Source of the DNA: Mycobacterium angelicum
GTDB taxonomy: Bacteria > Actinomycetota > Actinomycetes > Mycobacteriales > Mycobacteriaceae
Reading direction: 5' to 3'
DNA length: 52,149 nucleotides
Assembly (NCBI RefSeq): GCF_002086155.1
Contig: NZ_MVHE01000036.1
Span: 1-52,149 of the forward strand
The notes under the pieces: model-generated
The model's input: only the letters and a program-made list of their open reading frames with translations
The model's database searches: none
Told to the model about the DNA's origin: nothing
Shown here: piece after piece, positions 26,384 through 33,974 of the stretch
How the letters are laid out: each line of letters opens with the position of its first letter
Numbering within the stretch: the first letter of the stretch is position 1
Position numbers and translations under genes: made by a program

Positions 26384-26917
26384 TCATTCTTTCATCAGTC
26401 GCCGCGCGCTACGTGGACGTTGGGCGGTAAGGTTCACCGCGCCGAGCAGGCTGGTGAGTTCGGCGGTCGGAAGCTCGTCGATGCGGTCGATCGCGGCGAC
26501 GATGTCATTGCGCAGGCCGTCGTCGCAGAACGGTTCGGCCAGCCAGTGAAATTTCTCGACAACACGGTCCCAGGACAGCGGCCGGGTGGGCGACCTCTCG
26601 TACTCCGCTTCCTCCCGGCTGAACTCCCGCCCGTCGCGCATCGCGACGCGCACCCGCGGCGCGGTGCGACCCGGATAGCCGGCGGTGAGATCGGCTGCCG
26701 GCCGGACATCGACGCGCGCCAACAGGTCTTGGACGTCGGCGCGCCGGACTCGTTCGGTTTCGAGCTGTTCGGGGCCGACGCCGCCGTCCAGCAGTGCGAC
26801 GGCTGCCAGGTATTCGAGGTTGTAGTCGGCCTGCTCCTTGGTCCACGGATGTTCTTTGTCGCCGTAGGCTTCCGGCGGCGACGACAAAACCGGCCAGCTC
26901 GTCGACCACGTGGTCAC
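26384..26917 (-). pseudogene. MmgE/PrpD family fragment (C-terminal part only)
   Basis: From about residue 18 the frame matches the C-terminal domain of MmgE/PrpD (2-methylcitrate dehydratase-like) proteins: PWTKEQADYNLEYLAAVALL, DVQDLLARVDV, TAPRVRVAMRDG and RNDIVAAIDRIDEL. Full-length members have about 450-500 residues; the substrate-binding N-terminal two thirds is absent. I see no continuation in the other frames upstream, where a GCGATATCGC-type repeat lies at 26959-26980. Most likely it is the remnant of a deletion. Confidence 0.65.
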
Positions 26918-26958
26918 CCGGTTGCACGGCCGAACCTTCCCACAACCGACCGGCGAAT

Positions 26959-26980
26959 GCGATAGCGCCGGCGATATCGC
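26959..26980. repeat. GCGATATCGC-type double palindrome
   Basis: GCGATAGCGC (26959-26968), a 2-bp spacer CG, then GCGATATCGC (26971-26980), followed by CCTTCAAA. It has the same 10-2-10 layout and similar flank as the copies at 19062-19164. It lies between the truncated MmgE/PrpD fragment and the divergent SnoaL-like gene. Confidence 0.65.
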
Positions 26981-27047
26981 CCTTCAAATCGCAACATGGT
27001 CGCCAACTGCTTGAGCCGCTACGCCGCGGCTTTTACAGTGATTTCGC

Positions 27048-27461
27048 ATGACCGAATCCCAGGACCGCCAGGATATTTCCGATCTGCTGGTGCGCTACGC
27101 CACCGGCATCGATCGGCGCGACTGGCCGCTGTTCCGCACGGTGTTCACCGCGGACTGCGAACTCGACTACGGCGAGATCGGCGCATGGAAGGGTGTCGAT
27201 GCCGTCACCGAATTCATGGACAAGGTGCATGCGACGGCCGGGCATTTGCTGCACCGGTTGAGCAATCAGGTCATCACGATCGACGGCGACACGGCCGTGG
27301 CGCGCACTTATGTCGACGCGCTGATCATGATGGCCGACAACCAGACTGGCGTTAACGGCATCGGTTTCTACGACGACGAAATCGTCCGTACGCCCGACGG
27401 GTGGCGCATCGCCCGGCGCCGGTTCACCGTGGTGCGCGTGAGCACGGTTGGGGGCACTTAA
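27048..27461 (+). CDS. SnoaL-like (NTF2-fold) protein
   Basis: A 137-residue single-domain protein of the SnoaL_4/NTF2-like type: ISDLLVRYATGIDRRDWPLF, FTADCELDYGEIGAW and DGWRIARRRFTVVRV. Such proteins include small isomerases, cyclases and dehydratases acting on steroid or polyketide-like substrates; in mycobacteria they often accompany SDRs. Here the next frame starts immediately after its TAA and is a decayed SDR, so the former partner may be lost. Confidence 0.8.
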   Translation: MTESQDRQDISDLLVRYATGIDRRDWPLFRTVFTADCELDYGEIGAWKGVDAVTEFMDKVHATAGHLLHRLSNQVITIDGDTAVARTYVDALIMMADNQTGVNGIGFYDDEIVRTPDGWRIARRRFTVVRVSTVGGT

Positions 27462-28049
27462 GTGACATTTGCCGCGAAGTACCGACCCTGGGCATCGGTT
27501 GCCGGCGCGTTGGCCCGCCGGCAGACAGCGCTCGATCGTGTTGCGGCAGAGATTAATTCGCAGACAGGCGCGCGAACCCGGACTCTGGCCATAGATCTCG
27601 CAGAGCCGGGCGCGTCGGCGGCCATCATCGCGGCCACCGCTGATCTCGAAGTCGGTTTCCTGGTCTACTGCGCCGGCGGCGACCCGAATTACCAGCCCTT
27701 CCTGGCCGGCCCGATCGCAACCGCGGAGGCAATGGTGCAGCGCAACTGCATGGTGCCGATGCAGCTGTGCCATCACTTCGCCCCGGCCATGGCCCAGCGG
27801 GGCAGCGGCGGAATCGTCCTCTTCGGTTCCGGCGCCGGGCTGGCCGGCGGACCCAACATCGCCGCCTACGGCGCCTCCAAGGCGTTCGACATGGTCTTCG
27901 CCGAAGCGACGAGGCGATCACCGAGGCATTCGAGAACCTGGGCAGCGGACCGACTTTGATGGTCGGGGAAACCATGCGCGCCGCCGCAGTTCCTGGGTTC
28001 GATCATCCGCAACCAAGCCGCCGCCGTGACGATGGGTGCCGCCGGCTAG
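27462..28049 (+). pseudogene. Decayed SDR oxidoreductase
   Basis: The open frame (27462-27959) starts KYRPWASVAGALARRQTALD: the Gly-rich cofactor motif expected between VAG and ARRQ is missing, an in-frame loss of about 20 residues. The middle is SDR-like (VYCAGGDPNYQPFL, YGASKAFDMVFAEA with Y-x3-K). After about 27900 homology shifts frame to DEAITEAFENLGSGPTLMVG and near 27990 shifts again to FLGSIIRNQAAAVTMGAAG before a TAG at 28047. At least two indels and two deletions make function unlikely. Confidence 0.75.
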
Positions 28050-28645
28050 CCCGGGGCGCGCCAGGCGATCAAGACCCGGCCGTAGCGCAAGCGGCGGATG
28101 CTGGCACCGGGCAGCGCCGCGTTAACGTGGGCGCGCAGTTGCGCCGTCGTATCGTTGGGCGGCCACTTGATGGGAGCGCTGTGTTCCCACTTGCCCTTGA
28201 CACGGTTGACGACTCCGCACGCCACCGCGGTGCTCAAGTGCCACAATATGTTTCGCGGCGAGAACTTGACGAAAGTGACCACGGCCAGTGTCCCGCCCGG
28301 CGCCACCAGCCCGGCGAGCCGGCGCAACGCGGCGCGGGTGTCCGCGACGTGGTGCAGCGCGGCATTGGAAACCACCGCGTCGAAATCCGCTTCGGGCAGT
28401 GCGACCGTCATGACATCGCCGTGCACCCACCGGATGGGCATGCCGGCAAAGCGGACCCGGGCACGTTGCAGGACGGGCGCGTCGGCGTCGAGCGCAACGA
28501 CCTCCGGTATGCGCTTCGCCAAGCGGGCTGCCAGGAATCCGTCCCCGCATCCGACATCCAGCACGCGACGCGCACCAGGTGGCACTTTGGTATCCAGCAG
28601 CCCGTCGTAGTGGATATTGATGTTCCACGGTTGGTCCGGCGACAT
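28046..28645 (-). CDS. Class I SAM-dependent methyltransferase (Rv0089-like)
   Basis: A 199-residue methyltransferase with motif I VLDVGCGDGFLAARLA (about residues 29-44), the acidic VVALDADAP, VHGDVMTVALPEADFDAVVS and the post-motif NAALHHVADTRAALRR. Size and distance from mtn agree with Rv0089. The ATG at 28645 is chosen because the upstream extension to 28744 enters the divergent SDR. The leader is short: only 25 bp separate the two divergent starts. The substrate cannot be read from the sequence; a BioC-like role has been discussed for such proteins. Confidence 0.8.
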   Translation of the reverse strand: MSPDQPWNINIHYDGLLDTKVPPGARRVLDVGCGDGFLAARLAKRIPEVVALDADAPVLQRARVRFAGMPIRWVHGDVMTVALPEADFDAVVSNAALHHVADTRAALRRLAGLVAPGGTLAVVTFVKFSPRNILWHLSTAVACGVVNRVKGKWEHSAPIKWPPNDTTAQLRAHVNAALPGASIRRLRYGRVLIAWRAPG

Positions 28646-28670
28646 CCCACCGAAGCTATACCCTGGTCCG

Positions 28671-29483
28671 GTGACGGAAGTGCTTACCGTTATCGGCGTC
28701 GGCGGCATGGGCCAGGCGATTGCCCGGCGGCTCGGCTCGGGCAAGACGGTGCTGTTAGCCGACTACGACGAGCATGCCTTGGCGTCGGTCGCCGCGTCGC
28801 TGTCCGGGGACGGCCATTGCATCGAAAGCCGTGCGGTCGATGTTTCGTCGCCGGATTCGGTGCGCGCGCTCGCCGAATACGCGGCGGCACTGGGCAACGT
28901 AACCCAGCTCGCACACACCGCCGGCCTTTCCCCGGCGCAGGCCCCTGCCGAAGCGATCGTGGCGGTGGATCTACTCGGCGTCGCGTTGGTGCTGCAGGAG
29001 TTCGGCGAGGTGATCGCCCCCGGCGGCGCTGGTGTGGTCATCGCCAGCATGGCCGGGCATTTGCTTCCCCCGCTGACCGCCGAGCAAGAAAAGGCATTGG
29101 CTCACAACCCACCCGATCAACTCCAATACCTCGACTTCGTGTCCAGTCAGGAATATCCGGGACTTGCGTATGCAATCGCCAAGCAGGCCAACCACGTTCG
29201 CGTCCGGGCGGCCAGCATTCAGTGGGGCCGGCGGGGCGCGCGGATCAATTCGATCAGCCCCGGCATCATCTCGACGCCGATGGGGCAGCAGGAACTCGCC
29301 TCGCCGGTTGGCGACGGCATGCGGGCGATGATCGCCATGTCCGGTACGGGCCGCATTGGGACAGCCGCCGACATTGCCGCCGCTGCCGCTTTCCTGCTCG
29401 GTCCCGAGGCAACCTTCATCACCGGCACCGACCTGTTGGTCGACGGCGGCGTCGTCGCGGCGGCCAAGTCTCAGGCCACCTAG
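28671..29483 (+). CDS. SDR family oxidoreductase
   Basis: A 270-residue SDR-like protein whose cofactor motif is the less usual VIGVGGMGQAIARR (GxGGMG), followed by AVDVSSPDSVRALAE, a central VVIASMAGH (Ser), Y-x3-K in YAIAKQANH, and the C-terminal ISPGIISTP and FITGTDLLVDGG typical of FabG-like enzymes. A long insertion between Ser and Tyr (about 40 residues, LTAEQEKALAHNPPDQLQYL) is unusual and may form a substrate lid. The GTG at 28671 is preferred to an ATG inside the opposite gene. Confidence 0.82.
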   Translation: MTEVLTVIGVGGMGQAIARRLGSGKTVLLADYDEHALASVAASLSGDGHCIESRAVDVSSPDSVRALAEYAAALGNVTQLAHTAGLSPAQAPAEAIVAVDLLGVALVLQEFGEVIAPGGAGVVIASMAGHLLPPLTAEQEKALAHNPPDQLQYLDFVSSQEYPGLAYAIAKQANHVRVRAASIQWGRRGARINSISPGIISTPMGQQELASPVGDGMRAMIAMSGTGRIGTAADIAAAAAFLLGPEATFITGTDLLVDGGVVAAAKSQAT

Positions 29484-29500
29484 CCCGCCCAGCTAGGTCG

Positions 29501-31177
29501 TCACGTGTTTTGCGAATAGAGGTGCAGGGTCTGGCTCGTCCCTTCACTCACCGTGACATAGCCCGAACCGTCGGGATAAAAGGCGACCGCCTCGCCCTGC
29601 GTTTCGCTCACCACTGGGCCGTCCACCGGCTGCTGGCTGAGCGGTGCCCACGCGGTGGTCCCGTCGGCGCGGTTCCACAGCAACACGTCGCGGTAGGTGC
29701 GGATCGCCAATTCCGAACCGTCCGGCGAGAAGTCCGCGCTGGTGACCAGCTTCGAGCCGGCGTGGGATAGGTCCAGCGTCCCGACCTGTTGCAGTGTGGT
29801 GTCGCCGCTGGAGCCCCAGGCGCTGTCGGCGACGGTATAGACGCGCGAGGTTGTGCCGCTGGTTTTCTCGATCATCATCATGTTGCCCGAACGCGGGTCG
29901 ACCGCCAGCGATTCGGAGTTGATCTTCTCGCCGTTGGGGTAGGTCAGGCCGAGCCGCTGAACTCCGCTCAGCGTGGTGGTCTGCGGATTGGCAGCGGTGC
30001 CGGTGACAATCGGCTCGGGGACCCGATAGATGGCCACGTCGCTGCGGGATAGACCGTTGTCGCCGATGTCGCCGACATAGATATAGGACTTGCCGTCCAG
30101 TCCCTTGGCGACCTCGATATCCTCCCAGTCGCTGGCCGTGGCACCGCCGAGTTTGAATGTCCCCAGTGTTTGGCCGGACTTTGCATCGACGGCGAATATC
30201 CGCGCCGTGTCGCCCGAATCGTTGTGCACCCAATAGACATTGGGATTGTTGATTCCGGCATCAATGCCCGAGATTTCCTTGAGGTCGGGATTGGTGATGG
30301 TGCCTCCGTTGGAGGACTTGAGATCGCCGTTCTTGGCGGCATCAACCGCGTTTTGTCCCGGTGTGCCCGGATTGCCCGGGTCGCTGGGATTGCCCGGGTC
30401 ACCCGGATTTCCCGGGTTGCCCGGATTGCCCGGATTCCCGGGGTCACTAGGGTTGCTGGGCACGGTGATCTTGGCCCCCGTCGCGCCGGCCTGACCGGCA
30501 TGGCCGCCCAGGAGCCCGCCGGATCCGCCGGCCCCGCCAGGCCCGGGAGTGATGCCCGTCCCGCCGGTGCCGCCGGCGCCGCCGTCACCGAGCAACAGCC
30601 CGCCGTTGCCCCCGCGGCCACCGGCCGGAGCAACCTTGGCGGCGTCGACGCCGGCCCCCCCTTGCCCGCCGGCGCCGCCATTGCCGATCAGCCCCGCACT
30701 GCCGCCGTTGCCGCCGGGCTGCCCGGCCGCACCCGAACCGCCACTGCCGCCATTGCCGTACAACAACCCGCCGGGTTTGCCGTCCTGGCCGGTGCCGGAC
30801 AACCCGTCGGCGCCGTTGCCGATCAACGGCCGGCCCAACAGCGTCTGGGTGGGCCCGTTGATCAGGTTGAGCGCCGCCTGCTCCAGCGGATTGGCATTGG
30901 CCGACTCGGCGGCCGCATACGACCCGGCACCGGCCGTCAGCGCCTTCACGAACTGCTCGTGAAACGCCTCCACCTCGGCACTCAGCGCCTGATACTGCCT
31001 ACCGTTGCCGGCGAAAAACGCGGCCACCGCGGCTGAAATCTCGTCCGCGGCGGCCGGCAGAATCCCGGTAGTCGGCAGCGCCGCCGCGGCACGCGCGGCG
31101 CTCAGCGCCGCCCCGATTCCTGCCAAATCCGACGCCGTCGATGATAAGAATTCGGGAACCGCGACCAAATACGACAT
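29501..31177 (-). CDS. PE_PGRS protein with collagen-like linker and predicted beta-propeller
   Basis: A 558-residue protein in four parts: a PE domain (1-about 95, P8-E9), the GRPLIGNGADG anchor (116-126), a short PGRS stretch (about 135-235), a collagen-like run of G-N-P/G-D-P triplets (about 242-275), and about 270 residues ending at the C-terminus. The last part looks like a beta-propeller: DLKEISGIDAG, VYWVHNDSGDTARIFAVDAK, DWEDIEVA, YIYVGDIGDNGLSRSDVAIY, SADFSPDGSELAIRTYRD. Related folds occur in secreted esterase/phytase-like and WD40-like proteins. It is probably surface-exposed via ESX-5. The ATG is at 31177. Confidence 0.85.
   Translation of the reverse strand: MSYLVAVPEFLSSTASDLAGIGAALSAARAAAALPTTGILPAAADEISAAVAAFFAGNGRQYQALSAEVEAFHEQFVKALTAGAGSYAAAESANANPLEQAALNLINGPTQTLLGRPLIGNGADGLSGTGQDGKPGGLLYGNGGSGGSGAAGQPGGNGGSAGLIGNGGAGGQGGAGVDAAKVAPAGGRGGNGGLLLGDGGAGGTGGTGITPGPGGAGGSGGLLGGHAGQAGATGAKITVPSNPSDPGNPGNPGNPGNPGDPGNPSDPGNPGTPGQNAVDAAKNGDLKSSNGGTITNPDLKEISGIDAGINNPNVYWVHNDSGDTARIFAVDAKSGQTLGTFKLGGATASDWEDIEVAKGLDGKSYIYVGDIGDNGLSRSDVAIYRVPEPIVTGTAANPQTTTLSGVQRLGLTYPNGEKINSESLAVDPRSGNMMMIEKTSGTTSRVYTVADSAWGSSGDTTLQQVGTLDLSHAGSKLVTSADFSPDGSELAIRTYRDVLLWNRADGTTAWAPLSQQPVDGPVVSETQGEAVAFYPDGSGYVTVSEGTSQTLHLYSQNT
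30356..30465. repeat. Short tandem repeat encoding collagen-like G-N-P triplets
   Basis: A degenerate array of 9- to 12-bp units based on GGATTGCCC / GGGTCACCC on the plus strand, in frame with the PE_PGRS gene, where it encodes Gly-Asn-Pro and Gly-Asp-Pro triplets. Such arrays change length easily by slippage, in steps that keep the frame. Confidence 0.6.
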
Positions 31178-31305
31178 AGCTGACCTTCCGGCAATTCAAC
31201 GCGCGTCATATAATCAATCGTTTGATAGTAAACACGCCGCGGCGATTCGTGTGGCCGTTTTCGCCGAGGTAGTTATCGTGACCACGACAGAGAGGGCACG
31301 AGTCG

Positions 31306-32463
31306 ATGAGAAGCCGGGCGGCCATCCTTTATGAGTACGGCCGTCCGTGGACCGTTGAGGAATTCCAGCTCGATCCACCGCGCGCCGGCGAGGTGCTGAT
31401 CCGACTCGCTGCCACCGGGCTGTGCCATTCCGACGAACACATCCGGCAGGGCAAGCTGGCCCCGCCGCCGGAGACCCTGCGCGACCTGGGGCTGCCCTCG
31501 ATGTCCCCCACCATCGGCGGACATGAAGGGTCCGGCGTGGTGGTCGAGGTCGGCCCCGGGGTGACCCGATTCTCGCCCGGTGACCATGTGGTGACGTCGT
31601 TCGTAGCGGTGTGCGGGCAGTGCCGGTGGTGCGCCTCGGGCATGGAATACCTGTGCGACACCGGATCTGGAACCCTGGCCCCCGGCATGCCGACCGACGG
31701 CACCTTTCGCCATCACAGCGCCGACGGCCGAAACCTCGGACACGTCTCCAAGATCGGGGCGTTCGCCGAGCACACCGTCGTCTCGGCCGATTCGCTGGTC
31801 AAGATCGATGCGGAGCTGCCGCTGGTGCCCGCCGCACTGCTGGCGTGTGCGGTGCCGACCGGCTACGGCTCGGCCGTGAACCGGGCCAACGTCCGCGGCG
31901 GCGACACCGTGGTGGTGATCGGTACGGGCGGCATCGGCAGCGCGGCCATCCAGGGTGCGCGCATCAGCGGCGCCGCCCGGATCGTCGCGGTCGACCCGGT
32001 CGCGTTCAAGCGCGAGTGCGCGCCCACCTTCGGCGCCACCCACACCGCGGCGACGGCAACCGAGGCAATCGAGCTGGTGCGGGAGCTGACCCGCGGCGTG
32101 ATGGCCGACGCGGTCGTCGTCGCGCCGGCGATGATCGGCGCGGCCGACGTGGCCGCAGCGCTGACGCTCACCCGCAAGGCCGGCACTTGTGTGCTCGCCG
32201 GGTTGCCGTCGCCGGGATTGAATTCGGTCGAGTTCGGCCTGCAAGAGTTCATCCTGATGAACAAGACGTTGTCCGGCACCGTATTCGGCTCCTGCAATCC
32301 CAAGAGCGACATTCCGCTGCTGGCCACGCTTTACCAGTCGGGCCGGCTACTTCTGGACGAGATGATCACCAAGCGCTACGGCCTCGACGAGATCAACGAC
32401 GCCTACACCGATCTGGCTGCCGGCGAATTGATTCGCGGGGTCATCGATTTCGGGCTGGACTGA
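31306..32463 (+). CDS. NDMA-dependent-type zinc alcohol dehydrogenase
   Basis: A 385-residue MDR-family alcohol dehydrogenase. Catalytic zinc ligands are in ATGLCHSDEH and GGHEGSG; structural zinc Cys in CGQCRWCASGMEYLC; cofactor motif GTGGIGSAA. FGSCNPKSDIP and the loop GTFRHHSADGRNLGH are typical of the actinobacterial NDMA/mycofactocin-linked class, in which NAD remains tightly bound. AGAGAGGG lies upstream of the ATG. Its 3' end overlaps the convergent BVMO gene by about 60 bp. Confidence 0.87.
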   Translation: MRSRAAILYEYGRPWTVEEFQLDPPRAGEVLIRLAATGLCHSDEHIRQGKLAPPPETLRDLGLPSMSPTIGGHEGSGVVVEVGPGVTRFSPGDHVVTSFVAVCGQCRWCASGMEYLCDTGSGTLAPGMPTDGTFRHHSADGRNLGHVSKIGAFAEHTVVSADSLVKIDAELPLVPAALLACAVPTGYGSAVNRANVRGGDTVVVIGTGGIGSAAIQGARISGAARIVAVDPVAFKRECAPTFGATHTAATATEAIELVRELTRGVMADAVVVAPAMIGAADVAAALTLTRKAGTCVLAGLPSPGLNSVEFGLQEFILMNKTLSGTVFGSCNPKSDIPLLATLYQSGRLLLDEMITKRYGLDEINDAYTDLAAGELIRGVIDFGLD

Positions 32464-33974
32464 CCGCCGGGGGCGTGCAGCCAATCCCGCGGCCGCAGCC
32501 GCCAAGTCCGGCGGGCATACTCCAGCTCGGTGTAGGGCCATTGGGTGACGATGCGGCCGCTGGGTGACCGGAAGTAGCTGGTGCACTGGGTCCAGATGGT
32601 GCGCTCGAGGTCCGCGGAAAGCTCGTCGTTGTAACGTTTTTCGGCTTCCGGACGGACATCGACGTAGCCGCCGCGACGGGCCAGCCGGACTACGGCGCTG
32701 GCCACCAGTCGTGCGCCGGCCTCCAGGATGTAGACGATCGAGTTGCCGCCCTGATTGGTGTTGGGGCCGTACAGCATGAAGAAGTTCGGAAATCCACTCA
32801 CGGCCACACCGAGATACGCGCTGGGGTCGGTGCCCCAGCGTTGGTGCAACCGCTGACCACCGGCGCCGATCACCTCGATGCCCGAAAGGTATTGCGACGT
32901 CTCGAAACCCGTGGCCAGGACTATCGCGTCGACATCGATCGCGTCACCGGCCGCGGTAACAACCGAGCTCGTGGTGACCCGCTCGATGGGATCGGTGACC
33001 AGATCGACGTGCTGTTGCTGCAGCGCGCGGTAGAAGTCCTCGCCCAGCAGCACCCGCTTGCAGCGAAACGGATAGTCCGGTGTCAGCGCTTGCCGCAGCC
33101 CCTCATCGGGAACGACGCGCTGCAGGAACGTGGTCGCGAACTGCGAGCGGGCAGCCACCACCGGATCGTCGGCGAACGTCGCGGTGTTGTCGTGCTGGAA
33201 CTTCCAGATCTGCCACCTCGCCCGGCGCGTGGCCAGGGGATCGCGGGCGAACCGCGCCAATTCCGTTGCGCTGTAAGGACGGTCGTCCTTGGGGACCATC
33301 CAGGGCGGGGTGCGCTGAAACACCGACACCTGGCCGGCGATCTTCGCCAGTTCGGGAACGACCTGCACTCCGCTGGCGCCGGTGCCGATGACGGCCACCC
33401 GCTTACCCGTCAGATCGATGCTGTTGTCCCACTGCGCGGTGTGCATGAGCGTGCCGCCGAAGCCGTCCAGGCCCGCAATGTCGGGCAGCTTCATCGCGCC
33501 GAACAGCCCGACCGCGCTGACCACCACGTCGGCGCTAAGCAAGACCGGACAACCGTCCCGGTCCGCGGCCAAATCCCACTGCGAGGTGTCCTCATTCCAG
33601 CGGGCGGTATGCACCCGGGTGCCCGGCATCAGGTGACGGCGCAGATCGAAGTTGTCGGCCACCGACTCCAGATAGGCCAGGATCTCGGGCTGACGCGCGT
33701 AGGTGCGGGTCCACGATTTGTTGGGTGCGAACGAGAACGAATACAGGTGACTCTGAATGTCGCAGGCCGCACCGGGATAGATGTTGCGCCGCCAGGTGCC
33801 GCCCACACCGTCGGCGCCCTCGATGATCACCAGGTCGTCGATACCCCTGCGGCGCAGTGCCACTGCCGCACCCAGACCGCCGAACCCGGCTCCGATGATC
33901 GCCACCTTCGGTGAACCCCGGCGGCGGCCGGCCGCCGCGAGCCGGCCGATGACGTATCGCCGCCGGCGCGTCAT
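32403..33974 (-). CDS. FAD-dependent Baeyer-Villiger-type monooxygenase (short form)
   Basis: A 523-residue class B flavin monooxygenase. It has the FAD motif VAIIGAGFGGLGAAV (about residues 24-38), GGTWRRNIYPGAACD, the BVMO fingerprint FGGTLMHTAQWD, the NADPH motif VIGTGASGVQ and VLATGFETSQYL. It converts ketones to esters or lactones in such families; the substrate is unknown. The ATG at 33974 overlaps the stop of the longer BVMO gene (ATGA), so it is the last gene of a TetR-BVMO-BVMO operon. Confidence 0.85.
   Translation of the reverse strand: MTRRRRYVIGRLAAAGRRRGSPKVAIIGAGFGGLGAAVALRRRGIDDLVIIEGADGVGGTWRRNIYPGAACDIQSHLYSFSFAPNKSWTRTYARQPEILAYLESVADNFDLRRHLMPGTRVHTARWNEDTSQWDLAADRDGCPVLLSADVVVSAVGLFGAMKLPDIAGLDGFGGTLMHTAQWDNSIDLTGKRVAVIGTGASGVQVVPELAKIAGQVSVFQRTPPWMVPKDDRPYSATELARFARDPLATRRARWQIWKFQHDNTATFADDPVVAARSQFATTFLQRVVPDEGLRQALTPDYPFRCKRVLLGEDFYRALQQQHVDLVTDPIERVTTSSVVTAAGDAIDVDAIVLATGFETSQYLSGIEVIGAGGQRLHQRWGTDPSAYLGVAVSGFPNFFMLYGPNTNQGGNSIVYILEAGARLVASAVVRLARRGGYVDVRPEAEKRYNDELSADLERTIWTQCTSYFRSPSGRIVTQWPYTELEYARRTWRLRPRDWLHAPGGQSSPKSMTPRINSPAARSV

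Noticed and set aside
27767..29770. A 667-codon open frame across the decayed SDR, methyltransferase and SDR genes
   Set aside because: It is out of frame with clear homology on both strands and has a composition typical of shadow frames; only a short part carries remnants of the decayed SDR.
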